DNA from: Paenibacillus jilunlii
GTDB taxonomy: Bacteria > Bacillota > Bacilli > Paenibacillales > Paenibacillaceae
NCBI RefSeq assembly: GCF_900102965.1
Contig: NZ_FNGM01000027.1
Coordinates: forward strand, 1-35,907
Length of the DNA stretch: 35,907 bases
Direction: 5' to 3'
Part shown: positions 1-8,700 of the stretch, one piece after another
Layout: each line of letters starts with the position of its first letter
How positions within the stretch are numbered: the first letter of the stretch is position 1
The notes under the pieces: model-generated
The model's input: the letters and a program-made list of their open reading frames with translations, nothing else
Databases searched by the model: none
What the model was told of the DNA's origin: nothing
Made by a program: the position numbers and the translations under genes

Positions 1-57
1 GGTTATGTTTCCCCTGCCCAGTTTGCAGCGAGGTTCAAGAAGAGAAAAACCGCATAA
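1..57 (+). CDS. C-terminal end of probable AraC-type regulator (partial)
   Basis: The first frame is open from base 1 to a TAA at 55-57 and ends in GYVSPAQFAARFKKRKTA. This resembles the second helix-turn-helix of AraC/XylS regulators, where a Gly-[FY]-x-[SD]-x-x-x-F-x-x-x-FKK pattern is typical. The protein would stop sooner after FKK than usual, because the GxTPxxYR tail is missing. Lpl/Ytc-type sugar ABC operons in Paenibacillus are commonly preceded by a sensor kinase and an AraC-type response regulator, so the position fits. Only 18 residues are visible, so the call is tentative. Confidence 0.4.
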   Translation, partial: GYVSPAQFAARFKKRKTA

Positions 58-137
58 TTCACTTTTTATGTGTCCACTTTCTTGACGGAGGTCCAAAAGT
101 AACGCTAATTGGCCCGAGCCTCCCGCGCTCAGCAGGC

Positions 138-219
138 TAAGTGGAAAAAGTATCACTAATCCAGCCCATTTCCTTCCGTGCAGGAGAATATGGCATCTTT
201 AAGTTCACTTTTTCCACTT
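138..219. repeat. Two AAGTGG/CCACTT intergenic dyads in the upstream gap
   Basis: The gap 58-643 holds no convincing gene. It carries one copy of a short repeat at 138-160 (TAAGTGGAAAAAG followed by TATCACTAAT) and an inverted copy at 198-219 (AAGTTCAC followed by TTTTTCCACTT). A degenerate further copy lies near 91-113. The same element recurs in the gaps near 4600, 8700-8890 and 15550-15740. Confidence 0.6.
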
Positions 220-488
220 GGGCTTACCTCCTGGTTGGGGGGAAGTTGGGATGACATAGGGAAGCAGAGGGAACCAGAGGTCCCCACGGTGAGAGGGATG
301 CAGGGTCACCTCGCAACGCTAAGAAATAAGCGGCTGTATTGTCCATTCCGGACGGTGCAGCCGTTTCTGTTCCGGGCGCAGCCTCCGGGAATGTATCCGT
401 TTGCAAAAATGCGGAATTCAGGCCGTCCCGGGAAGTGCTGCCCCCTGAGAACCGGGCAATCTGTACGCAAAATACGGAAGTGTACCTG

Positions 489-516
489 TTCAACTCCGGC
501 CATAATGCCCTATGAT
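489..516 (+). promoter_or_regulatory. Candidate promoter of the sugar ABC operon
   Basis: TTCAAC (489-494) and TATGAT (511-516) are separated by 16 bp and resemble a sigma-A promoter. They lie about 130 bp upstream of the first permease and just ahead of a cre-like site. The -35 box is imperfect. Confidence 0.4.
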
Positions 517-526
517 CAACTCGTGT

Positions 527-540
527 AGAAAGCGCTATCA
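527..540. promoter_or_regulatory. cre-like site (CcpA)
   Basis: AGAAAGCGCTATCA matches the cre consensus TGNAANCGNTNNCA at every fixed position except the first. It begins 10 bp after the candidate -10 box, where CcpA binding would block transcription. This fits glucose repression of a sugar importer. Confidence 0.6.
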
Positions 541-643
541 CACATACTGTCAGACACCAAGCCGTATGCTTCCGAAGCAAGTTTGGCTGAAGTGAAACCA
601 ATGGGGCAACAACTTTAAGGGGGGGATTCAACTGGATAAAGAA

Positions 644-1597
644 ATGGCTATGAGCACCCGCACGGTGCCCCGGAGCAAAGGCCAGGGCTGGCTGCATACC
701 GCCGGAAAAAATATGATGAAACACTGGCAGCTGCATCTGCTCGTGATCCCGCCTTTGCTGTTCTTTCTAATCTTTAAATATTATCCGATGGCGAACGCCG
801 TACTGGCTTTCAAGGACTACAACGTGATCAAGGGGATCTGGGGCAGCCCCTGGGTAGGCCTCAAGCACTTTGAACTGTTTTTTGAAAATCCGCTGTTCTG
901 GACACTCGTGAAGAATACCATTCTGCTGAGCGGTTATCTGCTGCTGGCCGGGTTTCCGATCCCGATTCTGCTCGCGCTGATGATCAATGAAATCCGTGGC
1001 GGCAGGTTCAAACGGTTCGTCCAGCTGATATCGTTTGCGCCCTATTTTATCTCCACTGTAGTCATGGTTTCGATCATTATGCTGTTCCTGGCACCGCGTC
1101 TCGGGTTCGCCAACATTGCGCTGAATTTTTTCGGCCTGAATTCGGTGAACTTTCTGGGCGAGCCGGACATGTTCCGCTCGATTTATGTCTGGTCCGATAT
1201 TTGGCAGACTGCGGGCTACAGCGCCGTAATCTATCTGGCCGCTCTGGCCGGGATTGATCCGACCCTGTATGAGGCGGCTAAGGTGGACGGGGCTTCAAGG
1301 TTTCAAAAGATCCGCCACGTGGATCTTCCCGGAATTGTACCGACGATTGTGATTATTCTGATCCTGAATGTGGGCAACGTAATGGCGATTGGTTTTGAAA
1401 AAGTCTATCTGCTGCAGAATCCGCTGAATATTGCCAATTCCGAGATCATTGCCACCTACGTCTACCGGATCGGCTTGCTGAATGCCAACTACAGCTTCGC
1501 GACCGCGGTCGGCTTGTTCAATTCACTCATCAATCTGGTTCTGCTGGTTACCGTGAACGGACTGGCTAAACGAATCACCAACAACAGCATCTGGTAA
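644..1597 (+). CDS. Sugar ABC transporter permease, LplB/YtcP type
   Basis: This is an inner-membrane permease subunit of a CUT1-type carbohydrate importer. It has about six hydrophobic segments and the cytoplasmic EAA loop reads YEAAKVDGASRFQKI around residues 209-223, the docking site for the ATPase. The length of 317 aa is normal for the LplB/YtcP family. The ATG at 644 lies 19 bp from the strong AAGGGGGGG ribosome binding site at 617-625. An in-frame CTG at 632 sits at ideal spacing, so the true start may be 632. It begins an operon with the second permease (15 bp gap) and a binding lipoprotein. No ATPase gene is present, so a shared MsmK-like ATPase elsewhere is likely. Substrate is inferred from the neighbouring GH95 and SGNH genes. 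Confidence 0.93.
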   Translation: MAMSTRTVPRSKGQGWLHTAGKNMMKHWQLHLLVIPPLLFFLIFKYYPMANAVLAFKDYNVIKGIWGSPWVGLKHFELFFENPLFWTLVKNTILLSGYLLLAGFPIPILLALMINEIRGGRFKRFVQLISFAPYFISTVVMVSIIMLFLAPRLGFANIALNFFGLNSVNFLGEPDMFRSIYVWSDIWQTAGYSAVIYLAALAGIDPTLYEAAKVDGASRFQKIRHVDLPGIVPTIVIILILNVGNVMAIGFEKVYLLQNPLNIANSEIIATYVYRIGLLNANYSFATAVGLFNSLINLVLLVTVNGLAKRITNNSIW

Positions 1598-1612
1598 GAA
1601 AGGAGTTCCTGT

Positions 1613-2518
1613 ATGGCAGCTTCGGCAGCAGTTCCCCCAAAAATTAGAGAGTCCGTCGGTGACCGGATATTTCTGGCTGTAGTGTACACCGTGCTCATCC
1701 TTGTAGTCATCGTTGTACTGTATCCGCTTATTTTCATTATCAGCAGCTCCATCAGCAGTCCGGCAGCCGTCACTTCGGGCCGGGTCTGGCTCTGGCCGGT
1801 CGATATCTCCTTCAAGGGCTTCAAGGTCCTGTTCAGCACGCATGAGATTATCAGCGGTTACGCGAATTCCATCTTTTATACGGCAGCGGGAACGCTCATC
1901 AGCGTGACGTTGACGATCATGATTGCGTATCCGCTGTCGCGGAGAGCTTTTTTTGGCCGCAATGCGCTGATGATGATCATTACCTTCACCATGATCTTCA
2001 GCGGCGGGCTGATTCCTACCTACATGGTCGTCAGAGAGCTGCATCTGATCGACACGCGCTGGGCACTGCTTATCCCCAACGCCATCTGGGTATGGCAGGT
2101 GATTATCGCCAGATCCTTTTTCCAATCCTCAATCCCCGAAGAGCTGCTGGAGGCCAGCGAGATTGACGGCTGCAGTGATATGCGGTTCATCCGCAGTGTA
2201 GTGCTGCCGCTGTCCAAGCCAATTATTGCGGTTTTGGTGCTAATGTACGCAGTGGGGCAATGGAATTCGTATTTTGACGCCCTGATCTATCTAAAATCGG
2301 CAGATCTGTTCCCGCTGCAGCTGGTGCTGCGCAGTATCATTATCCAGAACAACAGTGCCGGGGCTATGGATGCCATGGCCATGGTAGAACGGCAGCAGAT
2401 GGCCGAACTCCTGAAATATGCTCTGATTGTCGTCGCGACCTTGCCTGTGCTTGTCATTTATCCTTTTGTGCAGCGGTATTTCGTACAGGGCATGCTGGTC
2501 GGCTCAGTCAAGGGGTAA
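1613..2518 (+). CDS. Sugar ABC transporter permease, LplC/YtcP type
   Basis: This is the second membrane permease of the same CUT1 importer, 301 aa, with about six transmembrane segments. Its EAA loop reads LEASEIDGCSDMRFIRSV around residues 180-197, and the C terminus ends in FVQRYFVQGMLVGSVKG, the typical ending of LplC-like permeases. The start is well set by AAAGGAG at 1599-1605, seven bases before the ATG. It would pair with the 644-1597 protein to form the channel and receive ligand from the lipoprotein encoded next. No oddity is seen. Confidence 0.94.
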   Translation: MAASAAVPPKIRESVGDRIFLAVVYTVLILVVIVVLYPLIFIISSSISSPAAVTSGRVWLWPVDISFKGFKVLFSTHEIISGYANSIFYTAAGTLISVTLTIMIAYPLSRRAFFGRNALMMIITFTMIFSGGLIPTYMVVRELHLIDTRWALLIPNAIWVWQVIIARSFFQSSIPEELLEASEIDGCSDMRFIRSVVLPLSKPIIAVLVLMYAVGQWNSYFDALIYLKSADLFPLQLVLRSIIIQNNSAGAMDAMAMVERQQMAELLKYALIVVATLPVLVIYPFVQRYFVQGMLVGSVKG

Positions 2519-2609
2519 AAGAAGCTATACACCGGCAAGGGGGTGAGGCAACTATATCTCAGCAGCACATATCCACCCTGTCCAACTACAAAAAGGGAGT
2601 TGATCGGCT

Positions 2610-4277
2610 TTGAAGAAAAATTTATTGGTTTTGTTAATGCTGGTAACGGTATGTACCCTTGTGATCAGCGGCTGCTCGGGCAAAAACAATACACAAAGCC
2701 CGTCCGGCACTGCAACTGGCAGCGGAAACACCGCTGATGCGTCCAAACCTGTAGAGGTCAGCGTGTTTGCCGTGCAGGAATCAGGCATTGATATCCCTAC
2801 TAATAAATTCACGGCATTTGTTCAAGACAAGTTCGGCATCAAATTCAACTGGCAGATCAATCCCTCCGACGGCGCCAAGGAGAAACGCCAAATCTCGCTG
2901 GCCAGCGGCGACTATCCTGATGCCTATCTGCTCACCGCCTACATTGATGAATTTTCACAGGGCGATGTGCTGAAATACGGCCAGCAGGGCGTGCTGGTTC
3001 CGCTGAATGACCTGATTGACAAATATGCGCCCAACATCAAAGCGGCCATGGAAAAGCATCCTGAAATGAAAACGCTCAATACGGCGCCGGACGGCAATAT
3101 CTACGGGCTAGGCGCCTATGCTGAATGCTTCCACTGCTCCTATCCCAACAAAATGTGGATCAACACCGAATGGCTGAAAAAGCTGAATCTGAAAGAGCCA
3201 AAAACCACGGAGGAGTTCAAGCAAATGCTGGAAGCCTTCAAGACGAAGGACCCGAACGGCAACGGCAAGGCCGATGAAGTGCCGCTGAGCGGCTCGACGG
3301 AAGATTTCGGCGTACGCATTATCCCTTATCTCATGAACAGCTTCGTTTATGACGATGACCGGAACTACTTGAACATGACGGACGGCAAGGTCGAATCGGC
3401 TGCCATCAAGCCGGAATGGAAGGAAGGCCTGACCTATATCAAGTCGCTGTATGATGCCGGTCTGATTGATCCGGGGGCTTTTACACAGAATGCGGAAGCC
3501 TTTAAGAAAATCGGTGAAAATGCGGATGCGGAAATTCTCGGCGCAGGCGCGGGCATGCATCCGGCGATCTTCATCAACATCGACCCGGGCAATACCCGCT
3601 CGGCACATTACAATGCGCTGGCTCCGCTTACCGGCCCCAAAGGCATCTCGTACACGACTCATGATGCCGGCGGCGTATCACCGGGAGCCAAGTTCGTCAT
3701 CACCAACAAAGCCAGTGAAGAAGCAAAAGTGGCTCTGATCAAAATGGTGGACTACATGTTCACACCGGAAGGCCAGACGAATGCGGCAAGCGGCATGAAG
3801 GGCATTGACTGGACCGATCCGGCTGAAGGCGATGTTGCGCTCGGCAAGGATGTCAAACCAGTGATCAAGCAGATCCCGATGGCGGAAGGCGAAGCGCCGC
3901 GCAATGCGGGCTGGAGCGGAATGGGGCATTTCTATATGCCTAAGGAATACCGCGACACCTTCGTTCAGGCGACCGACATCTATGCCTCCAACGGTTACGA
4001 ACGCAGACTGTATAATGCTTCACTGCTGTACCAGGGCCATGAACCCAAGGAGCTGTTCCCGATCTGGTCGATCTGGATTGATCCGGCAGAGATTGATGAA
4101 GCCAGCATGCTGCAGACCAACCTGAGAAACTACATTGAGCAGAACGAGCTGCAATTCATCACCGGCAACAAGGATCTGAATAAGGACTGGGATGCATATG
4201 TCCAAGGCCTGAAAGACCTGAAGCTGGACCGCTACCTGGAAATTCTGCAAAAAGCATATGACGCATCAGTAAAATAA
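2610..4277 (+). CDS. Extracellular solute-binding lipoprotein, LplA/YtcQ type
   Basis: This 555-aa substrate-binding protein captures sugar outside the cell for the two preceding permeases. It has a type II signal peptide: KK at 2-3, a hydrophobic core and the lipobox I-S-G-C with Cys22 as the lipidated residue, followed by a Ser/Gly/Thr-rich tether. The C-terminal part matches the LplA/YtcQ family in pattern, including an NGYERRLYNASLLYQGHEP block. Translation starts at TTG (2610), preceded by AAAAGGGAG at 2591-2599. The gap from the permease is 91 bp. The family imports complex oligosaccharides, often hemicellulose or pectin fragments. The actual ligand cannot be read from sequence. Confidence 0.92.
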   Translation: MKKNLLVLLMLVTVCTLVISGCSGKNNTQSPSGTATGSGNTADASKPVEVSVFAVQESGIDIPTNKFTAFVQDKFGIKFNWQINPSDGAKEKRQISLASGDYPDAYLLTAYIDEFSQGDVLKYGQQGVLVPLNDLIDKYAPNIKAAMEKHPEMKTLNTAPDGNIYGLGAYAECFHCSYPNKMWINTEWLKKLNLKEPKTTEEFKQMLEAFKTKDPNGNGKADEVPLSGSTEDFGVRIIPYLMNSFVYDDDRNYLNMTDGKVESAAIKPEWKEGLTYIKSLYDAGLIDPGAFTQNAEAFKKIGENADAEILGAGAGMHPAIFINIDPGNTRSAHYNALAPLTGPKGISYTTHDAGGVSPGAKFVITNKASEEAKVALIKMVDYMFTPEGQTNAASGMKGIDWTDPAEGDVALGKDVKPVIKQIPMAEGEAPRNAGWSGMGHFYMPKEYRDTFVQATDIYASNGYERRLYNASLLYQGHEPKELFPIWSIWIDPAEIDEASMLQTNLRNYIEQNELQFITGNKDLNKDWDAYVQGLKDLKLDRYLEILQKAYDASVK

Positions 4278-4331
4278 AGCTTGCGGGCGGAAGAAGGGCG
4301 CTTGAATGCTGATAAGGGTCAGCACGCAGCA

Positions 4332-4466
4332 AACGGATACTGGCCTGCACGCTGCAAAAGCGCCTGAATCCCGCATAACGGATACTGGCAGCACGCTGTA
4401 GAAGCGCCCGAATCCCGCATAACGGATACTGGCCTGCACGCTGTAGAAGCGCCCGAATCCCGCAAT
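4332..4466. repeat. Three tandem copies of a 44-45 bp intergenic repeat
   Basis: Units begin with AACGGATACTGG at 4332, 4377 and 4421 and end with GAATCCCGCA. The spacings are 45 and 44 bp. Each contains GCTG followed by AGAAGCGCC or a near variant, which is also found in the 51-bp repeat at 35811-35907, so the two may be related. The array lies between the binding-protein stop and its terminator, so it should be transcribed as 3' untranslated RNA. Confidence 0.75.
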
Positions 4467-4473
4467 AATGGAT

Positions 4474-4505
4474 GCCGGCCTGCGAAGGCCGGCTTTTCTG
4501 TTTCT
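4474..4505 (+). terminator. Rho-independent terminator of the ABC operon
   Basis: GCCGGCC (4474-4480) and GGCCGGC (4487-4493) form a perfect 7-bp GC stem with a six-base loop, followed by TTTTCTGTTTCT. It lies about 200 bp after the binding-protein gene, downstream of the repeat array. Confidence 0.85.
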
Positions 4506-4570
4506 ATATGAGCTCAGTTGGAGGGCTTGAAAGCTTGGAGAATGCAATGAAGCTCATAAGGGACTGAAGC

Positions 4571-4645
4571 GAAGTGGAAAAAGTAAAACTAATTAGTTGA
4601 AATCCTGGGTACAGAAGGGTTTAGTGGGATTTTGTACACCTAATT
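4571..4645. repeat. Two AAGTGG dyad elements
   Basis: Copies are seen at 4571-4595 (GAAGTGGAAAAAG then TAAAACTAATTA) and 4620-4645 (TTTAGTGGGATTTTG then TACACCTAATT). Both lie after the ABC-operon terminator in the gap 4506-4878, which has no gene. Confidence 0.6.
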
Positions 4646-4679
4646 CATGCATATTCACCCTATACGGCCGCTTATGGCC

Positions 4680-4813
4680 GAATTAGTGAACCTTTTTCCC
4701 GCTAAGGATACTCCATAAGTCGAATGAGTCTGATTAGTGAACCTTTTTCCCACATAGGATACTCCATAAGTCGGATGAGCTTGATTAGTGAACCTTTTTC
4801 CCGCTAAGGATGG
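4680..4813. repeat. 2.6 tandem copies of a 51-bp repeat
   Basis: ATTAGTGAACCTTTTTCCC occurs at 4682, 4733 and 4784, exactly 51 bp apart, followed in the full copies by GGATACTCCATAAGTCG. Each unit contains an inverted half of the AAGTGG dyad family. The array ends about 65 bp before the SGNH gene, so it lies close to or within its promoter region. Confidence 0.85.
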
Positions 4814-4878
4814 CTGCCTCTTCATCGATTCTTCAAGTTCAATCTATATATTATGTATTTTGTACCGGAGGTGAAAAT

Positions 4879-6021
4879 ATGGTCTATGTGAACAGCAGCG
4901 GCAGCTCCAGTATTTCGCTGCGCCGGGGGTTGCCCGGTATGAGGAGCAAGCTTGCAGGGACTGCTCCGCTAACTGTCGCCTTTCTGGGCGGCTCCATTAC
5001 AGAGGGGGCAGGCGCTTCGGATGCCGATGCAGCCAGTTGGCGCGCGTTGACCGGACAATATTTGCAGAGCGTCTATGCGGGCCATCCGGTGCGCTGCATC
5101 AATGCCGGAGCCGGTGGGACTACCTCTACATTCGGGGCGCACCGGCTTGAGGAGCATGTGCTTCGCGAAGGTCCGGTCGATCTGCTGTTTGTCGAATTCA
5201 GTGTCAATGACGGGGAGGACCGGGAGGAATCCGTACGCGGTATGGAGGGGATTGTCCGCCAGTGCCGGCGGCTGTCGCCGGATACGGAGCTGTGCTTCGT
5301 GTATACAGCGGCTGACAAAAACCTGACCGGCTATAAGCCGTTCAACATCGCGGTGCATGAGGAGGTGGCGGAACATTACGGCATCCCTTCCGTGGACTGT
5401 GCCGCGAGAGTGTACACGATGATCCACACGGGCGAGCTGAATTGGCAAAAGTTCGCTCCTGACGGCTATCATCCGCTGGACGCGGGACATGCGCTCTATG
5501 CCGGCTTGGTTCGGGAGTATCTGGAGCAGGCGCTCGTGCAGGACAGGGTTTTGCCTGACGGCGGGCTTGAAAAGCGGACCACGATCCCCGTTCCCCTGGA
5601 CAGCCGGAACTACGAATACGGCCGGATGCTGGATTTCAGCACCGCCGATTATTCCGCAGCCTTCCACGTTCGGGAGCTGCAGTCCGATGAGCCGCTGATG
5701 AACTGGAGATTCTCCACGTCGCATGCGTGGACAGATGATCCGCAGGCGGCCTTCACCTTTACGGTGTACGGGCAATGTGCCGGACTGGTTCTGCTGTGCG
5801 GGCCGGATACAGGGATATTCGAATACTCGCTGAACGGCGAGCCTTTTACTGAAGTCAATCTGTTCGATGACTGGTGCCTGCAAGCGTACCGGCCTGTCCT
5901 GGCGTTGTTTCCTCTGCGTGGAAAGCGCGGCGAGCTGCTTATTAAGGTCCGCAATACAGAGCGCAAGGACAGCCGCAGCACAGGTACCGGCTTTCGGGTG
6001 CTGAAGCTGCTGTGCAGCTGA
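4879..6021 (+). CDS. SGNH/GDSL-family esterase (probable carbohydrate deacetylase)
   Basis: This 380-aa protein has the four SGNH blocks: GGSITEG with nucleophile Ser39, the block II glycine in NAGAGGT (residues 75-81), Asn110 in VNDGED, and the Asp195/His198 pair in DGYHPLD. The C-terminal 160 residues look like a beta-rich accessory domain (for example WRFSTSHAWTDDPQAAF), as in two-domain bacterial acyl-sugar esterases. The start is ATG 4879, because GGAGG at 4867-4871 precedes it by seven bases; an upstream in-frame ATG at 4810 lacks such a site. No signal peptide is present, so it acts in the cytoplasm. With GH95 downstream and the importer upstream, it probably removes acetyl groups from imported oligosaccharides. 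The acyl group is inferred. Confidence 0.88.
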   Translation: MVYVNSSGSSSISLRRGLPGMRSKLAGTAPLTVAFLGGSITEGAGASDADAASWRALTGQYLQSVYAGHPVRCINAGAGGTTSTFGAHRLEEHVLREGPVDLLFVEFSVNDGEDREESVRGMEGIVRQCRRLSPDTELCFVYTAADKNLTGYKPFNIAVHEEVAEHYGIPSVDCAARVYTMIHTGELNWQKFAPDGYHPLDAGHALYAGLVREYLEQALVQDRVLPDGGLEKRTTIPVPLDSRNYEYGRMLDFSTADYSAAFHVRELQSDEPLMNWRFSTSHAWTDDPQAAFTFTVYGQCAGLVLLCGPDTGIFEYSLNGEPFTEVNLFDDWCLQAYRPVLALFPLRGKRGELLIKVRNTERKDSRSTGTGFRVLKLLCS

Positions 6022-6100
6022 AACGGTGCCTCCGCTGCGCTGGGAGTAGAGACTGACAAGAAGCGTTAAATGAGGGGATGGATCGGAAGATCGTTGCATA

Positions 6101-6127
6101 GAAAACGCTTTATTGTACTTTTATAAT
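6101..6127 (+). promoter_or_regulatory. Candidate GH95 promoter -10 box with overlapping cre-like sequence
   Basis: A perfect TATAAT lies at 6122-6127, about 80 bp upstream of the GH95 start. AGAAAACGCTTTAT at 6101-6114 is a weaker cre-like match, differing from the consensus at the first and last two fixed bases, and sits between the -35 and -10 regions. No good -35 is visible; TTGCAT at 6094 is 22 bp away. Confidence 0.4.
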
Positions 6128-6207
6128 AGATAGCAGATTTTGGATGCAGGTTTGAAAAGCTGCGTACTGGGATTGTACTGACTATCATACAGACAGGAGA
6201 ATATGGG

Positions 6208-8535
6208 ATGAACGATTTTAAGCTGTGGTATTCGACCCCTGCGTCGGGCTGGTCCCAAGGATTGCCTCTGGGCAACGGAAGGATAGGCGCAGTGGTGATG
6301 GCTGCCCCGAACCGTGAGGTGTGGAGCATGAGCGAGGCCACCTACTGGTCGGGACAGACCGACCCGGAGCCAGCTTTTGCAGGGGGCAAGGATGTGCTGG
6401 AAGAAATGCGGCAGCAGTTTTTTGCCGGGAATTATGAGGCGGGTGACCGTCTTGCCAAGCAGTATCTGCAGCCGCAGAAGCAGAACTTCGGCACGAACCT
6501 CGGAGTATGCGAGGTTGTCATCGCTTTTGCAGAGCAGGGCCAGGAATCCTGGGAAGCCGGAAGCTTTCGGCGGGAGCTGGATTTGACAAACGCAGTGGCA
6601 GGAGCGGTCTGTCAGGGAAACGGATCGACAATGTACCGTGAGGTCTTCGCCTCCCATGCCGATCATCTGGTGGCCTCAAGAATTTGGAGCGGTCATCCGG
6701 GCGGTGTATCCTTTACACTGGGTCTGGAGGGCGGGACTGCGTCGTTCTCAGTCTTAGGTGTGGACGACGGCACGCTGGAATTCAAAGGCCAGGCGACAGA
6801 AACTGTACACAGCAATGGTGCTTGCGGAGTATGGGCCAAGGGTATGGTCAAGGTGTCCGTATCCGGCGGTACGGTTCATAGCAGGGATGGCCGGTTTACG
6901 GTCACCGGAGCGGATGAGGCACATATTTATTTTGCCGTCAGCACCGATTACCGCCGTAATGGCGCGGACTGGGAAGCGGAGAGCCGCCAAATGCTAGAGC
7001 AGGCGATGGCCAAAGGTTATGACCAGCTTAGAAAGGAACATATCGCAGATTACAGCCAGCAATATAGCAAGGTGAACATACAGCTGGGGTTTTCAGGCAG
7101 GGCCAGTCTCCCTACAGATCAACGTATTCAATTACTGGCCAAGGAAGGCGGCGCGGATGATCCGCAGCTGTTCGCCCTGTTCCTGCAATACGGCCGTTAT
7201 TTGACTATCGCCGGCTCACGGGGGGATTCTCCGCTGCCTATGCATCTTCAGGGCATCTGGAATGACGGGGAAGCCTGCCGGATGGGCTGGAGCTGCGACT
7301 ACCACCTGGACATTAACACCCAGATGAACTATTATCCTGCGGAGATTACGAACCTGGGGGACAGCCATCTTCCATTAATGCGCTATATTGAAGATCTGGC
7401 ACAGGCGGGAAGATCCACTGCCCGCAATTTATATGGCAGCGGAGGTTGGGTCGCGCATGTATTCTCGAACATCTGGGGTTTTACGCTTCCGGGCTGGGAG
7501 ACTTCATGGGGGCTCAATGTCACCGGCGGACTGTGGCTCGCGATACACCTGATCGAGCATTATGAATATAGCCAGGACCGTGAATTCCTGGAGCGTCAGG
7601 CTTATCCTGTACTAAAAGAGGCAGCAGCTTTCTTCTTGGATTACATGAGTATTCATCCCAAGTACGGCTGGCTCGTGACCGGGCCTTCCAACTCACCGGA
7701 GAATAGTTTCTATCCCGGCGATCCCGGCGAGGGTGCCCAACAGTTGTCCATGGGACCAACCATAGATCAAATACTGGTGCGTGATCTGTTTGAATTCTGC
7801 CTGAAGTCAGCGGAGCTGCTGGAGAGGGACGAAGAGCTGCGGCGGAAGCTGCAGGAAGCGATATTCAAGCTGCCGCCGCTTCAGATTGGCAAGAGAGGGC
7901 AGCTGCAGGAATGGCTGGAGGATTATGCGGAAGCCCAGCCGGAGCACCGGCACCTGTCCCACCTGGTTGCCCTGTATCCCGGCAATCAGATTACACCGGA
8001 CCGGACCCCGGAGCTTAGCAGGGCAGCTAGAGTCATGCTGGAGAACCGGATGCTCCAGGATGAGCTGGAGGATGTGGAATTCACAGCGGCTTTGTTCGGG
8101 CTCGGTTTTGCCAGACTGCATGACGGGGAGAAGGCCTACAAGCATATCTCCCACCTGATCGGCAGCCTGTGCTTCGATAATCTGTTCACCTACTCCAAAT
8201 CAGGTATTGCCGGAGCGGAGACCAACATCTTTGTCATCGACGGGAATTTCGGAGGTACGGCTGTCATTGCAGAGATGCTGCTGCAAAGCCGCGCAGATGA
8301 ACTGCATCTGCTGCCAGCACTTCCTGAGGCATGGAATACAGGATCGGTGTCCGGGCTGCGGGCCAAAGGGAATATGGAAGTGGATATATTCTGGGAGGAA
8401 GGCCAGTTAAGCACTGCTCAGTTTCGCACCTTCTCGCCAGGCATGGTAACAGTCCGCTCGGGTGGACACCGGATCACCTTCTATGCCGAGGCTGGCGGGA
8501 GCTATACATTGAATCGCCGTTTGGAACGGCTGTAG
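6208..8535 (+). CDS. Glycoside hydrolase family 95 (alpha-L-fucosidase/alpha-L-galactosidase type)
   Basis: This 775-aa enzyme has full GH95 length and layout. An N-terminal beta-sandwich starts WYSTPASGWSQGLPLGNGRIG, followed by an (alpha/alpha)6 catalytic domain and a short C-terminal beta domain. Conserved blocks are LQGIWNDG, DINTQMNYYPAEITNL (Asn370, Asn374), GPSNSPENSF (Glu498, a likely general acid) and DGNFGG (Asp678). In the fucosidase AfcA I recall paired catalytic Asn residues two apart; here that pair reads Asp368-Ile-Asn370, which may shift specificity. There is no signal peptide, so imported oligosaccharides are cleaved inside the cell. AGGAGA at 6194-6199 fixes the start. Likely substrates are terminal alpha-1,2-linked L-fucose or L-galactose, as on xyloglucan. 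Exact specificity is not readable. Confidence 0.9.
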   Translation: MNDFKLWYSTPASGWSQGLPLGNGRIGAVVMAAPNREVWSMSEATYWSGQTDPEPAFAGGKDVLEEMRQQFFAGNYEAGDRLAKQYLQPQKQNFGTNLGVCEVVIAFAEQGQESWEAGSFRRELDLTNAVAGAVCQGNGSTMYREVFASHADHLVASRIWSGHPGGVSFTLGLEGGTASFSVLGVDDGTLEFKGQATETVHSNGACGVWAKGMVKVSVSGGTVHSRDGRFTVTGADEAHIYFAVSTDYRRNGADWEAESRQMLEQAMAKGYDQLRKEHIADYSQQYSKVNIQLGFSGRASLPTDQRIQLLAKEGGADDPQLFALFLQYGRYLTIAGSRGDSPLPMHLQGIWNDGEACRMGWSCDYHLDINTQMNYYPAEITNLGDSHLPLMRYIEDLAQAGRSTARNLYGSGGWVAHVFSNIWGFTLPGWETSWGLNVTGGLWLAIHLIEHYEYSQDREFLERQAYPVLKEAAAFFLDYMSIHPKYGWLVTGPSNSPENSFYPGDPGEGAQQLSMGPTIDQILVRDLFEFCLKSAELLERDEELRRKLQEAIFKLPPLQIGKRGQLQEWLEDYAEAQPEHRHLSHLVALYPGNQITPDRTPELSRAARVMLENRMLQDELEDVEFTAALFGLGFARLHDGEKAYKHISHLIGSLCFDNLFTYSKSGIAGAETNIFVIDGNFGGTAVIAEMLLQSRADELHLLPALPEAWNTGSVSGLRAKGNMEVDIFWEEGQLSTAQFRTFSPGMVTVRSGGHRITFYAEAGGSYTLNRRLERL

Positions 8536-8542
8536 AGAGTAT

Positions 8543-8571
8543 GGGGGAGGGGTAATCTTTCCCCCGTTTTT
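8543..8571 (+). terminator. Terminator after GH95
   Basis: GGGGGA (8543-8548) pairs with TCCCCC (8560-8565), followed by GTTTTTC. It lies 8 bp after the GH95 stop. Confidence 0.75.
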
Positions 8572-8700
8572 CTCAGTTTGGCGGCTCTGTCCAGTACAAG
8601 TGATCTGCTATTAGCTGCATATCCCGGCATAGCTGCTGTTATTAATCCTTTGTACCCGGTTTCGCGCAAATGTTTTCCTCCTTTGTCGATTTGGCTGTGC

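Noticed and set aside
178..528. ORF of about 113-116 aa with a decent AGGAG before an internal ATG at 189
   Set aside because: It runs across an AAGTGG repeat, has no domain or codon-like pattern, and looks like chance open frame.
4680..4813. CRISPR array
   Set aside because: The whole 51-bp unit repeats, with no unique spacers, and there are no cas genes nearby.
4969..6099. 376-aa open frame on the minus strand inside the SGNH gene
   Set aside because: The plus-strand protein has full SGNH motifs; this is its shadow.
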